From positions 4,464,001-4,528,000 of the forward strand of contig NZ_LT629786.1 of assembly GCF_900105675.1 (NCBI RefSeq): a stretch of DNA of 64,000 nt. Direction: 5' to 3'. Each line of letters begins with the position of its first letter. The first letter of the stretch is position 1. The notes beneath the pieces were generated by a model, which had not been told where the DNA came from, ran no database searches, and saw only the letters and a list, made by a program, of their open reading frames with translations. Of this stretch, positions 30,171-40,500 are shown in pieces. A program made the translations under genes and the position numbers. The stretch is from Pseudomonas synxantha (GTDB lineage: Bacteria > Pseudomonadota > Gammaproteobacteria > Pseudomonadales > Pseudomonadaceae).

Positions 30171-30782
30171 TCAGGCCAGGGCGGCCTGGTAGCGTGCGGC
30201 AACTTCCGGCCAGTTGATGACACTGTAGAAGGCATTGATATATTCCGGGCGACGGTTCTGGTACAGCAGGTAGTAAGCATGCTCCCACACGTCGAGGCCC
30301 AGGATCGGCGTATTGCCAGTCATCAGTGGGCTGTCCTGGTTGCCGCTGCTTTCCACCACCAGTTTTTTTTGCGGGGTGACGCTGAGCCAGGCCCAACCGC
30401 TGCCGAAGCGGGTCAAGGCTGCCTTGGTGAAGGCTTCCTTGAAACGATCATAGCCGCCCAGTTGTTCGTCGATAGCATTACCCAGCGCACCTTCTGGCTT
30501 ACCGCCGCCGCTGGGCGACATGACGGCCCAGAACAATGAATGGTTAGCATGCCCGCCACCTTGATTGATCACCGCGGCCCGCAGCGTTTCCGGCAGTTGC
30601 TGGACGCTGGACACCAGCTTTTCCACCGGCCAACCGGCAAACTCAGTACCCTCGACTGCAGCGTTGAGGTTGTTGATATAGGTCTGGTGGTGCTTGGTGT
30701 AATGAATCTCCATGGTTTGCGCATCAATATGCGGCTCGAGGGCGTCGTAGGCGTAGGGCAAGGCCGGCAAGGTATAGGTCAT
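30171..30782 (-). CDS. sodA: Superoxide dismutase, manganese type
   Basis: Dismutates superoxide in the cytoplasm. The 203 residues show metal ligands His27 (MEIHYTKHH), His in [11 protein letters not shown], and Asp/His in [10 protein letters not shown]. The Gly before HANHS together with Gln in SGNQDSPLM is the Mn-SOD rather than Fe-SOD pattern. It ends the fagA-fumC-x-sodA operon, which in Pseudomonas is induced under iron limitation to replace iron enzymes. Confidence 0.94.
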   Translation of the reverse strand: MTYTLPALPYAYDALEPHIDAQTMEIHYTKHHQTYINNLNAAVEGTEFAGWPVEKLVSSVQQLPETLRAAVINQGGGHANHSLFWAVMSPSGGGKPEGALGNAIDEQLGGYDRFKEAFTKAALTRFGSGWAWLSVTPQKKLVVESSGNQDSPLMTGNTPILGLDVWEHAYYLLYQNRRPEYINAFYSVINWPEVAARYQAALA

Positions 30783-30783
30783 A

Positions 30784-31212
30784 TCAATGTGCTCCGTATT
30801 GAGACGTGGTCGATTGCGGCGCAGCAGCGCCCAACAAGCGATGGGTACGCGGGTACTCGCCGTGATCGCTGATGAAGTTCAACAGTTCGACATAGGTCTT
30901 GCTGCTCTGGCGCAATGCTGCCTCGCGTAATTGCGGGTGCAGGCGGGGGTCCTGCATGGTCTGCAACAGGCGCTGGTGGATGGCACAGAGGTATTCCGCG
31001 CTTTCCTCTGGTTGGTTCAGGCGCAAGTGCAAGTCCGCCAGGTTGTGATGGGAAATGACGCAAGCCGCCACTGCTTAGTCGGCATCCGCCCAGCGTTCGA
31101 ACAACACTTGGGCCAGGGCCAGGGCTTGCAGATAGGCCTCGCGGGCGTCAACCAGCTCGCCCGCCATAAAACAGCGATTGGCTCGTTCGATCGTGCGTTT
31201 CCAGTGCTCCAT
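30784..31212 (-). pseudogene. PA4469-like gene interrupted by an in-frame stop
   Basis: From ATG 31212 the frame reads MEHWKRTIERANRCFMAGEL..ERWADAD, then TAA at 31075-31077, then continues in the same frame with AVAACVISHHNLADLHLRLNQ to the stop at 30784. The full frame of 142 sense codons resembles the helical, repeat-like PA4469 gene found at this place between fumC and sodA in P. aeruginosa. One substitution (for example GAA to TAA) would explain the break. A GTG at 31071 could restart the second half. No frameshift is seen. Confidence 0.75.
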
Positions 31213-31239
31213 AGTGAGCCTCCAAAGCAGGGTCGTTGG

Positions 31240-32616
31240 TTACACGCCGCCGGCCGTGAGCTTTTCCGGGTCCAGCAGGACTTCCAGTTGGCTGCGTGGC
31301 AGGTCGGTGTGCTCGAGGGCGACATCGATCACCGGGCGGCCTTGCTGATAAGCCTTCTTGGCGATTTCAGCGGCTTTTTGGTAACCAATGATCGGGTTGA
31401 GTGCGGTGACCAGGATCGGGTTGCGCGACAGCGCCTCCTTGAGCTTGGCCTCGTTGACCTTGAAACTGGCAATGGCCTTGTCCGCCAGCAAACGGCTGGA
31501 ATTGGCGATCAATTCAAGGCTGCTGAGCAGGTTCTGGGCGATGATCGGCAGCATCACGTTCAGCTCGAAGTTGCCCGATTGACCGGCCACGGTGATCACC
31601 GTGTCATTGCCGATGACTTGGGCGGCTACCATGGCTGTGGCTTCCGGGATCACCGGGTTGACCTTGCCCGGCATGATCGACGAGCCCGGCTGTAAGCCTT
31701 CCAGCTCGATTTCACCGAGGCCGGCGAGTGGGCCGGAGTTCATCCAGCGCAGGTCGTTGGCGATCTTCATCAGCGAGACGGCCGTGGCTTTCAACTGGCC
31801 GGAAACGGCAACGGCGGTGTCCTGGGAGCCAATCAGCGCAAACAGGTTCGTGCCTGGAGTGAACTTCACCCCGGTCAAGCGGCTCAGTTGCTGGCTGAAG
31901 CGCCCGGCAAACTCGGGGTGCGCGTTGATCCCGGTGCCCACGGCGGTGCCGCCCTGGGCCAGCGCTTGCAAGGCCGCAAGCAGGTCCTGCAAGTGACCGA
32001 TATTGGCCCTGAGCTGCTGCGCCCAGCCATTGAGCACCTGGCTCATGCGTACTGGCATGGCGTCCATGAGATGAGTACGGCCGGTCTTGATGAACGGGTG
32101 AACCTCTTCGGCCTTTTGCTCGATTACCTGCACCAGGTGCAGCAGGGCCGGCAGCGTTTGTTCATGCAGGACCAACGCAGCACTGACGTGAATGGTGGTG
32201 GGGATGATGTCGTTGCTGCTTTGGCCGCAATTGACGTGGTCGTTGGGGTTGACCGCCTCGCCGAGCAAACGGCTGGCAAGGGTGGCAATCACTTCATTGG
32301 CGTTCATATTGGAGCTGGTGCCGGAACCGGTCTGGAAGATATCCACCGGGAAGTGCTGCATGTAGTCGCCTTCCAGCAAGCCTTGGGCGGCATCGACAAT
32401 GGCCTTGCCCTGCCCTTCGCTGATTTGCTTGAGGTCAACGTTGACCTTGGCCGCGGCGGTCTTGGCCAGGATCAGGGCGCGAATGAATTGCGCCGGCATG
32501 CGTTGATGACTGATGGGAAAATTGTTCACCGCACGCTGGGTCTGGGCGCCATACAAGGCTTCTGCCGGGACTTTCAACTCGCCCATGCTGTCGCGTTCGA
32601 TACGGGTATTACTCAT
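31240..32616 (-). CDS. fumC: Class II (iron-independent) fumarate hydratase
   Basis: Hydrates fumarate to malate in the TCA cycle without an iron-sulfur cluster, replacing class I fumarase under iron limitation or oxidative stress. The 458 residues include the superfamily signature GSSIMPGKVNPV near residue 315, the QTGSGTSSNMNANEV block and the catalytic-His motif TGRTHLMDA. The ATG at 32616 overlaps the fagA stop region by 8 bp. Confidence 0.95.
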   Translation of the reverse strand: MSNTRIERDSMGELKVPAEALYGAQTQRAVNNFPISHQRMPAQFIRALILAKTAAAKVNVDLKQISEGQGKAIVDAAQGLLEGDYMQHFPVDIFQTGSGTSSNMNANEVIATLASRLLGEAVNPNDHVNCGQSSNDIIPTTIHVSAALVLHEQTLPALLHLVQVIEQKAEEVHPFIKTGRTHLMDAMPVRMSQVLNGWAQQLRANIGHLQDLLAALQALAQGGTAVGTGINAHPEFAGRFSQQLSRLTGVKFTPGTNLFALIGSQDTAVAVSGQLKATAVSLMKIANDLRWMNSGPLAGLGEIELEGLQPGSSIMPGKVNPVIPEATAMVAAQVIGNDTVITVAGQSGNFELNVMLPIIAQNLLSSLELIANSSRLLADKAIASFKVNEAKLKEALSRNPILVTALNPIIGYQKAAEIAKKAYQQGRPVIDVALEHTDLPRSQLEVLLDPEKLTAGGV

Positions 32617-33004
32617 CGGAAGATCCTTGCACAAGGTCAGACACAGAAATGGAGGGCAGCAATTGGCAGGTCGCCAGTTGCCAGGCAAAGGACTGCCAGC
32701 GCTTGAGGCGGCAGGGGCAATGGGAGAGTCGTTCCAGGTCGCGCAGCGGGCGCCAGGCCTGGTCCAGGCACATGGAGCGCCAATGCCAGGGCAGCGCGAT
32801 ATCGCTGGCGGTGTCGATCAGCAGGCGGAATGAGGTTTCGGCGATCGTCCACGGATGGGTCGCGGTGCAACACGCCAGGTATCGACCTTCATTGAGGTAA
32901 TGCTCGATCAGCCGCGGTTCATCAGGATCGAGGCCGCAGCGAATCTGGCGGCTCATCCAACGCCAGCTTTCCAGGTAAGGATCCTCATGCAGGACAGAAC
33001 TCAT
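32609..33004 (-). CDS. fagA: Fur-associated protein FagA
   Basis: 131-residue cytoplasmic protein beginning MSSVLHEDPYLESWRWMSRQ, matching the first gene of the Pseudomonas fagA-fumC-sodA operon; molecular function unknown. It is rich in Trp and Cys. ATG 33004 lies 17 bp from the first of two Fur-box-like sites, so transcription should rise when iron is scarce. Confidence 0.8.
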   Translation of the reverse strand: MSSVLHEDPYLESWRWMSRQIRCGLDPDEPRLIEHYLNEGRYLACCTATHPWTIAETSFRLLIDTASDIALPWHWRSMCLDQAWRPLRDLERLSHCPCRLKRWQSFAWQLATCQLLPSISVSDLVQGSSDE

Positions 33005-33019
33005 GATCCACACTCACTC

Positions 33020-33057
33020 GGTAATGATATTCATTATTAAATGATATTGAGAATCAA
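33020..33057 (-). promoter_or_regulatory. fur box: Tandem Fur-box-like operators at the fagA promoter
   Basis: GTAATGATATTCATTATTAA at 33021-33040 matches the 19-bp Fur consensus GATAATGATAATCATTATC closely, and AAATGATATTGAGAATCA overlaps just upstream. Repression of fagA-fumC-sodA by Fur with iron is the known Pseudomonas behaviour. Confidence 0.8.
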
Positions 33058-33096
33058 AACAAGTGTGGCAGATTGATCCTGCCATGACCAAGCCAT

Positions 33097-33135
33097 AAAA
33101 AAGGCGCGCCATCCAAAGGATGGCGCGCCTTTTAT
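33097..33135 (-). terminator. Intrinsic terminator downstream of pmbA
   Basis: AAAGGCGCGCCATCC and GGATGGCGCGCCTTT form a 15-bp perfect stem around AAA, flanked by A and T runs. It isolates pmbA from the fagA operon. Confidence 0.9.
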
Positions 33136-33152
33136 TGAGTGTTGGAGGGGGA

Positions 33153-34499
33153 TTAGCTGCCAGCGACAGTCATCCGCTCGATGAGCACTGAACCTGTGCG
33201 AATATTGCTGCGCAGTTCCAGGTCATTACCCACGGCAACGATCTGCTTGAACATATCGCGCATATTGCCGGCAATCGTCACTTCCTGGACGGCGAACTGA
33301 ATCTCGCCATTTTCCACCCAGAACCCCGCCGCGCCGCGAGAGTAATCACCGGTGACCATATTCAGGCCGTGGCCCATCAATTCGGTGACCAGCAACCCAC
33401 GCCCCATGCGCCGCAGCAACGCAGCCTGGTCTTCATCACCATGGGTAACGAACAGGTTATGCACGCCGCCGGAGTTGGCGGTGCTTGGCAGGCCAAGCTT
33501 GCGACCGGCATAAGTGCCCAATACATAGGAGACCAACTCGCCCTTTTCGACAAATGGCTTGGCATAGGTCGCCAGGCCATCGCCGTCGAACGACGAACTG
33601 CCCATGGCTCGCATCAGGTGTGGGCGCTCGTCGATGGTCAGCCACTCTGGAAACAGCTTCTGGCCGATTGCGCCTTCAAGGAACGAAGACTTGCGATACA
33701 GGTTGCCCCCGGAAATAGCGCCGAGGAAGCTACCGAACAAACCACCGGCCAGCTCTGCGGAAAACAGCACCGGCACTTCGCACGTCGGCACCGGGCGCGC
33801 ACCGAGACGGCTGGCGGCACGTTGCGCAGCACGCTGGCCAATGCTGACGGGGTCCGCCAACAAATCGCCCTGGCGATTCACGTCGTACCAGTAATCGCGC
33901 TGCATCTGGCCGTTGGCTTCGGCGATCATCACGCAACTGAGGCTGTGACGCGTCGAAGCATATCCACCGATAAAGCCATGGCTGTTGCCGTAAACGCGGC
34001 AGCCCTGGTGGGTGCTCAGCGTAGTGCCGTCGGCATTCTTGATCCGGGCGTCGGTATCGAAGGCCGCCGCCTCGCAGACCAGCGCCTGCTCGATGGCTTG
34101 CTCGGGGGTGATGTCCCAGGCGTGGAACAGGTCAAAATCCTGTACGTCCCTGGCCATCAGCGCCTTATCGGCCAGCCCCGAGCTTTCATCTTCGGACGTG
34201 TGCCTGGCAATCGCCAGTGCTGCGGCAACGGTCTCGCGAATGGCCTCCGGGCCACTGGCCGAGGTGCTTGCCGAGCCTTTGCGCTGGCCTGCGTACAAGG
34301 TGATACCGAACCCCTGGTCGCGATTGAACTCGACGGTTTCCACTTCCCGCTGGCGCACCGACGTCGACAACCCCTGCTCCAGCGACACCGCTACTTCACA
34401 GGCACTGGCCCCCTGGCGCTTGGCCTCGGCAAGGATCTGCTCGACTTGTTCCTGCAGTGCCGGTAACGCTTGCGGACCGACGCTTTGGGCTGCACTCAT
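33153..34499 (-). CDS. pmbA: Metalloprotease subunit PmbA/TldE
   Basis: Partner of TldD in the TldD/TldE protease, which matures peptide antibiotics and degrades the CcdA antitoxin in known hosts. The 448 residues lack the zinc HExxH motif, as is normal for TldE. The ATG at 34499 has GGAG seven bases upstream; a GTG four codons earlier is an alternative. It is divergent from yjgA, and tldD lies 0.7 kb further on. Confidence 0.93.
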   Translation of the reverse strand: MSAAQSVGPQALPALQEQVEQILAEAKRQGASACEVAVSLEQGLSTSVRQREVETVEFNRDQGFGITLYAGQRKGSASTSASGPEAIRETVAAALAIARHTSEDESSGLADKALMARDVQDFDLFHAWDITPEQAIEQALVCEAAAFDTDARIKNADGTTLSTHQGCRVYGNSHGFIGGYASTRHSLSCVMIAEANGQMQRDYWYDVNRQGDLLADPVSIGQRAAQRAASRLGARPVPTCEVPVLFSAELAGGLFGSFLGAISGGNLYRKSSFLEGAIGQKLFPEWLTIDERPHLMRAMGSSSFDGDGLATYAKPFVEKGELVSYVLGTYAGRKLGLPSTANSGGVHNLFVTHGDEDQAALLRRMGRGLLVTELMGHGLNMVTGDYSRGAAGFWVENGEIQFAVQEVTIAGNMRDMFKQIVAVGNDLELRSNIRTGSVLIERMTVAGS

Positions 34500-34607
34500 G
34501 GTTTTCTCCACTCAAATTCTGCTTTCGGTTAAGGCCATCGAGCGACCGGGCCGGACAAGCGGCCCCCGACTGGTTATCATGGCGGCGTTTCTTTGCGGAC
34601 TGCCACC

Positions 34608-35129
34608 ATGGTTGATTCTTACGACGACTCCCTCGATGGGGAGAAAAGCAAAACCCAGGTCAAGCGCGAGCTGCATGCGCTGGTTGACCTGGGCGAGCGC
34701 CTCACAACGCTCAAAAAAGAGTTGATTGCCAAACTGCCACTGACCGACGAAATGCGCCGGGCCTTGGCGGATGCGCCCAAGCACAGCGCGAATATCGCGC
34801 GTAAACGGCACATCATGTTTATTGGCAAACTGATGCGCGATCAGGACATTGACGCGATTCTGGCCTTGCTCGATCAAACTGATGCCTCCACTCGCCAGTA
34901 CAACGAACGTTTCCATAACCTGGAACGTTGGCGTGACCGCCTGATCGCGGGCGATGACGCCGTGCTGGAGAAATTCGTGCTGGACTACCCGGACGCGGAC
35001 CGCCAGCAACTGCGCTCCCTGATCCGTCAGGCCCAACACGAACTGGCGCATAACAAGGCGCCGGCCACCAGCCGTAAAATCTTCAAGTACATCCGTGAGC
35101 TGGACGAGACTCAACGCGGTCTGCGCTGA
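34608..35129 (+). CDS. yjgA: Ribosome-associated protein YjgA (DarP)
   Basis: Small helical protein (173 residues) bound to late 50S assembly intermediates in E. coli, where it aids 50S maturation. The start [22 protein letters not shown] is family-typical, and the ATG at 34608 is preferred over one five codons upstream. It is divergent from pmbA and convergent with tldD. Confidence 0.9.
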   Translation: MVDSYDDSLDGEKSKTQVKRELHALVDLGERLTTLKKELIAKLPLTDEMRRALADAPKHSANIARKRHIMFIGKLMRDQDIDAILALLDQTDASTRQYNERFHNLERWRDRLIAGDDAVLEKFVLDYPDADRQQLRSLIRQAQHELAHNKAPATSRKIFKYIRELDETQRGLR

Positions 35130-35139
35130 TCCTCTTCCC

Positions 35140-35162
35140 CGGGTGGCGGCCTGCGCCACCCG
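35140..35162. terminator. Hairpin between convergent yjgA and tldD
   Basis: GGGTGGCG and CGCCACCC pair around GCCTG. No T-run follows on either strand, so termination would be weak or Rho-aided. Confidence 0.45.
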
Positions 35163-35174
35163 AAGCTCCATCCT

Positions 35175-36617
35175 TTACGACCCCGTGCCACCCACGGTGA
35201 TCGCGTCAATTTTCAGGGTTGGTTGGCCTACGCCTACCGGCACCGACTGCCCATCCTTGCCGCACGTGCCCACGCCGCTGTCCAGCGACAGGTCATTACC
35301 GACCATCGACACCTTGCTCATGGCTTCCGGCCCGTTACCGATCAGTGTCGCCCCTTTGACCGGCGCAGTAATCTTGCCGTCTTCGATCAAATACGCCTCG
35401 CTGGTGGAGAACACAAACTTGCCGCTGGTGATATCCACCTGGCCACCGCCGAGGTTGGCGCAGTAGATGCCACGTTTCACCGAGGCGATGATTTCCGCCG
35501 GATCGCTTTGGCCGCCAAGCATGTAGGTGTTGGTCATGCGCGGCATCGGCAGGTGCGCATAGGATTCGCGGCGGCCGTTACCGGTGCGCGCCACACCCAT
35601 CAGTCGAGCGTTGAGCTTGTCTTGCATATAGCCCTTGAGCACGCCATTTTCGATCAGGGTGGTGCACTCGGTCGGCGTCCCTTCGTCATCGACGCTCAAC
35701 GAACCCCGGCGACCGGCCAGGGTGCCGTCATCGACAATGGTGCACAGCTTGGATGCAACCATTTCGCCCATGCGCCCACTGTAGGCGGAACTGCCCTTGC
35801 GATTAAAGTCGCCCTCCAGGCCGTGGCCCACGGCTTCGTGGAGCAACACACCGGACCAACCCGAGCCCAGCACCACCGGCAAGGTACCGGCGGGCGCCGG
35901 AATCGCTTCCAGGTTCACCAGGGCCTGGCGCAGCGCCTCACGGGCATAGCCCATGGCACGGTCGTCAGCGAGGAAGTAACGGTAGTCGGTGCGCCCGCCA
36001 CCGCCATGGCCACCACGCTCGCGGCGACCGTTCTGCTCGACGATCACACTCACATTGAAACGCACCAGCGGCCGCACATCCGCCGCCAACCCGCCGTCGG
36101 TGGAGGCGACGAGGATGCGCTCCCACACGCCAGCCATGCTCACGGTCACTTGCTGGATACGCGAGTCCAGGGCGCGGGTGGCCGCGTCGACACGCTTGAG
36201 CAGCTCGACCTTTTCGGCACGGCTGATCACTTCCAAGGGGTTATCCGGCGCGTACAACTGCGTCACGTCCTGGGTGCTGAACGCCTGCACCGTACCGTTC
36301 TGGCCGGCACGGGAAATCGAACGTGCCGCACGCGCCGCCAGGCCCAGGGCTTCCAGGGTAATCGCATTACTGTAGGCAAAGCCGGTTTTTTCACCGGATT
36401 GCGCACGCACGCCGACGCCCTGGTCAAGGTTGAAACTGCCTTCTTTGACGATGCCGTCTTCCAGCGACCAGGATTCGGAGATCTGCCCCTGGAAATACAG
36501 GTCGGCGGCATCGATGCCCGGCCCGGCCAGATCGCCCAGCACGGTTTGCAGACTTTCGATGGTCACGCCACCGGGTGCCAGGAGGTGTTCACTGACTGAG
36601 GACAACAACTCGCTCAT
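35175..36617 (-). CDS. tldD: Metalloprotease TldD
   Basis: Catalytic subunit of the TldD/TldE protease in the cytoplasm. The 480 residues contain the zinc-binding motif [12 protein letters not shown] near residue 255, followed by the cysteine ligand downstream. It is the last gene of the minus-strand series mreB-to-tldD and follows the nitrilase gene after a 37-bp gap. Confidence 0.94.
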   Translation of the reverse strand: MSELLSSVSEHLLAPGGVTIESLQTVLGDLAGPGIDAADLYFQGQISESWSLEDGIVKEGSFNLDQGVGVRAQSGEKTGFAYSNAITLEALGLAARAARSISRAGQNGTVQAFSTQDVTQLYAPDNPLEVISRAEKVELLKRVDAATRALDSRIQQVTVSMAGVWERILVASTDGGLAADVRPLVRFNVSVIVEQNGRRERGGHGGGGRTDYRYFLADDRAMGYAREALRQALVNLEAIPAPAGTLPVVLGSGWSGVLLHEAVGHGLEGDFNRKGSSAYSGRMGEMVASKLCTIVDDGTLAGRRGSLSVDDEGTPTECTTLIENGVLKGYMQDKLNARLMGVARTGNGRRESYAHLPMPRMTNTYMLGGQSDPAEIIASVKRGIYCANLGGGQVDITSGKFVFSTSEAYLIEDGKITAPVKGATLIGNGPEAMSKVSMVGNDLSLDSGVGTCGKDGQSVPVGVGQPTLKIDAITVGGTGS

Positions 36618-36654
36618 AGGTTTGGCCTTAAATTCATCGTTCTGAAGCAGGCCG

Positions 36655-37482
36655 CTACGCGCCCTGCGAGAAAAAGCGCCGATGGCTGACCACCGGCATG
36701 CGCGCCCTTATCGACGCCTGTTCACTGCTATCGCGTTCGGCCAGCAACACCGCTTCGCCTTGATCCTGTTGTGCCAGCACCCGCCCCCAAGGGTCGACAA
36801 TCGCCGCGTGGCCATGGGTTTCCCGTGGGCCTGGGTGCACGCCACCTTGAGCGGCCGCCAGCAGGTAGCACTGGGTTTCGATGGCCCGCGCCCGAATCAG
36901 CACATCCCAATGGGCGGCCCCGGTCACCGCCGTAAAGGCCGAGGGCGCGGTAATCAATTCAGCCCCCGCAGCGCGTAATTCGCTATACAGCTCGGGGAAG
37001 CGCAAGTCGTAGCACACCGTCAGTCCCAAACGCCCCACTGGCGTATCCGCCACCACCACATTGCTTCCGAAAGCATAGTCGTCGGATTCGCGATAACGAC
37101 CACGAGCATCCGCGACGTCCACATCAAACAGGTGCAGCTTGTCGTAACGAGCGACAATTTCACCCTGATCATTGATCAGCAGCGAGCAAGCGTTGGACTT
37201 GGCGTTGGGTTGGTCCTTGGGCGGCAACGGCAATGTACCGGCCACTACCCATAAGGTGAGGTCACGGGCGGCCTGTTTCAACCATGGCAGGATCGGGCCT
37301 TCACCCAGGGCCTCGGCGCGGCCGATATCGGCCACGTCACGGCGACCCATCGCAGCGAAGTTTTCCGGCAGTACCGCGAGTTTCGCGCCACCCGCCGCCG
37401 CTTGCTCCAGCAGGCGGCGCGCCTGGGTGAGATTCGCCAGCACGTCACTCTGGCTGACCATTTGGATTACTGCAAAAGACAT
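36655..37482 (-). CDS. Carbon-nitrogen hydrolase (Nit2/omega-amidase-like)
   Basis: 275-residue nitrilase-superfamily amidase with the Glu-Lys-Cys triad: Glu in [11 protein letters not shown], Lys in YDKLHLFD, Cys in [11 protein letters not shown]. Family members deaminate deaminated glutathione or alpha-ketoglutaramate; which applies here is unknown. The ATG at 37482 gives the usual [10 protein letters not shown] start. It lies between yhdP and tldD in all pseudomonads I recall. Confidence 0.87.
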   Translation of the reverse strand: MSFAVIQMVSQSDVLANLTQARRLLEQAAAGGAKLAVLPENFAAMGRRDVADIGRAEALGEGPILPWLKQAARDLTLWVVAGTLPLPPKDQPNAKSNACSLLINDQGEIVARYDKLHLFDVDVADARGRYRESDDYAFGSNVVVADTPVGRLGLTVCYDLRFPELYSELRAAGAELITAPSAFTAVTGAAHWDVLIRARAIETQCYLLAAAQGGVHPGPRETHGHAAIVDPWGRVLAQQDQGEAVLLAERDSSEQASIRARMPVVSHRRFFSQGA

Positions 37483-37530
37483 GGGCCGACACTCCATACA
37501 GGGCATGGGGCCATGCTACTCCACAGGCTC

Positions 37531-40500
37531 TCAGTTTGGCTTTTCAAATGGCTTGTCGAAGGTGATTTTCGGATCCTTCCAGGGGCCCTGTACCTTGTAT
37601 TGCACACTGGCAAAGCGCGAAACCCGATCACCGATCAGTTTGTCGATCAGGAACAACGCGCCGCCAATAGCTGGTGCACCGACAATCAGCGCCGCGATGG
37701 GCAGGTTGTTGGTCACCGGCAAGGTCACCAGCAACTTGGCGTCGACGCGATCAGCCACCAGGTCCAGGGTACCGTTGAGCTCCAGATTGGTAGAGGGCCC
37801 GGTCATGGTGATGGGCTCACGGGTCACGAACACGCCATTACTGGCGGCCAGTAAGCCCTTGACCCGGTCGTAACTCAAGCCCTTGCCAAGCAGGTCGGAA
37901 AAGTCCAGACGCAAACGCCGGCCAATGGAATTGAAGTTGAGCAGGCCAAACACCCGCAACGCCTGCGCGCCCCCCTCCACTTCGACGAACTGGCCTTTAC
38001 GGAATGCCGCATCCAGGCTGCCGGAGAAGCGCTTGGGCCCAACCCAGGCCGGCGAACCCGGCCAACGGCCATCCACGTCCAGATGGAAATCTTCGCTGGT
38101 CACCGTCGGGGCAAAACCCCAGCCCTTGAGCACATCGGCAATGTTCTTGCCGTCCAGGCGGCCCTTGTACCAACTGCTGCTTGCGCCCGGCGCCCCTTCC
38201 CAGCCGCCGGCACCCTTGAGCTGCATGCCCTTGAGGCCCAGGTCGAGGTTATTGAAGGCCATGCCCTTGGCGGTCGGACGGATCCTCAATGACCACGCTC
38301 CCACCAGGTCCGGCCCCTGAAAGAGCTGGTCGATGGCGATATCCAGTGCAGGAATGCTCTTGGGGTCGATATCGGCCAGCGGATCGGGCGCGTTTTCGTC
38401 CGCCTGTATCGTCGGGTCCACTGCGGGCAATTTTACATAGTTGAGATTGACCGCAATCGGCGCACCCTTGGCGTCGGGCAGATTCACCGTGCCCTTGGCC
38501 TGCTGGCTATCAAATTGCAGACCCCAGGCAGCGGGCTTGCGATCCAGCTGCAAGCTGACCTGGTCAAACTGGGTGCCGAACCCGGTCAACTTGCCCACTT
38601 TGAAATCGGCGCCACTGAGCAACTGCTTGGCATTGCCGCCCGGGTCATTCCCCGCGTAGCGATCCACGAGTTTTTTCCATGGGTCGATATCCAGTTCCGA
38701 CAACACACCACGAATGCGCAGCCCCTTCGCACCGGGCAGCACGGCATCGCCATTGCCGAGGAACAATTCGCCGCGCCCGTCATTAAATTTGTCCGGCGGC
38801 GCAGCAAAGGTAAAGTTTGCCAGCTCGCCGTAATCAAACCAGTAACGGCGCTCAGCCCCCTGCAAGGTCATGCGGAAGGTGCTGTCGCGCCCCTGGCTGG
38901 CCGGCATGCCGAATGGCGCCGGCAAGTCCACGGCGACGCCCTTGAGATTGGAGTTGACCATCAACTGGCTGTCTGCGCCGTCCAGGATGACTTGTAACTG
39001 GTAGGGGATATCCCCGGACACCGGCAGTGGCTGGCTGACGTTCAACCAATCCGTGAGGCGCTTGACCGTTACCTGGCCGTTGGCGGTCACGCGGGTGCTG
39101 ATATCGCCCGGCTTGCCTTCGGCAAAAATCTGCGCAGTGATCGGCCGGTCGAAGGCCTGGGCCGAGATGTTCTGCCCGCTCAGGCCCTTGGCACTGTCAA
39201 AACGGAAATTGCCTTTGAGCTGGGTCAGGTCCAGGGTCGGCTCGGCCAATTGCAAGCGCGCCTTGTCAGTCTTGAAGTCAACCACGATCTTGGGCTCGGT
39301 GCCCTTGGCCAGGGGCACGTCCAGGTCCAGGCTGCCCTGCAGGCCGCCCTCGCCTTTCCAGCCAGCGAACGTGGACGCGGTGCCAATGGGCGCTTCCTGG
39401 AGAATTTTCAAGCCATCGCCCAAGCCGCCGGAGAACCCGCCGGTGAGCAGCAGGTGGCTGTCCTGGCCGGCCGGCGCGTGGGGAATGTTGACGTAGACGT
39501 CCTTAACCTGGGTATCGAGCAACTGGCCCTTGCTTGCCAGGATGCGCACACCGCTTTCCTCGACGAAGACTTCACCGTTGACCTTGTTAACATGGGGCCA
39601 ACCCGGCTGGAAGGCCAGCTCGGCATCATGCACCTTGAAGAACAGACTGATGTTGCGCGACGCCGGCAGCGCGTCGTGGTTCAGGGAGCCTTGATACTGG
39701 AAGAACCCTTCATCCACGGCGCCCTTGAGGATTGCCGTACGCAGCCACTCATCCAGCGCCGGGCTCAACACGGCGGGCAGGTACTTGGGGGTGAAACGGC
39801 CATCGCCATCGACCATCCCGACCCGCAGGTCCATGTAGTCTTCCTGGCTATGATCGAAGTGCAGGCGGATCAGGAAGTCTGCAGCAACCTTGCCCTCCTC
39901 CCCCAGCACCTTGATATACGGGGCAATCAGGGTGAAACCCTGTTTATCCAGTTTCCAGGTCAGGCGTGCATTGGCCTGGATGTACTGCCAGGGCTTGGCG
40001 AAGATCGGGTCCAGGTGCAGGGAAAAGTCCTTGCTGTCCATGCGCAGCTCGCCATGGCCCAGGTCGCCACTGATGCTGCCAGACACATTGCGCGCGGCCG
40101 GCGCGCCGAAATACGCGTCGAAGCCTACACGCTCAAGGTTTGCGGCAAAACTGACTTTCTGGTCGGTGGTGTCCTGGGGTCTGAAGTCCACCAGCACATT
40201 GCGCAGCAGGCCCGTGGCCTTCAAGTGCTCGACGGTCTTGGCAAAGCCTTCCGGCAACGGCGCCAAGGCATTGAGCAGTGGCGTGATGGGTGTCAGGTCG
40301 AGACGATCGGCCTGCAGGTTCCACACTTCCTGAGCCTTATCGGTCGCCAGGCTCTGCTGTAATTGAAGGCGCGACTCCCAGCGGGTCTCACCGATAGTCA
40401 TCGCCAGCGAGTCAAACAGCACCTTGAGGCCGCTGTCGCTGCGTTGCAGGTAGGCGGTCAGGGCCAGGTTTTCCAGATGCACAGGCTTGCGGTCGGCGTA

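Noticed and set aside
30784..31071. Independent 95-residue gene starting at GTG 31071
   Set aside because: The sequence upstream in the same frame is equally protein-like and runs back to a good ATG at 31212, so a broken longer gene is the better explanation.
33485..33718. Small frames opposite pmbA
   Set aside because: Antisense shadows only.
35223..36599. 458-codon open frame opposite tldD
   Set aside because: Shadow of tldD, which has the complete HEAVGH motif and family length.
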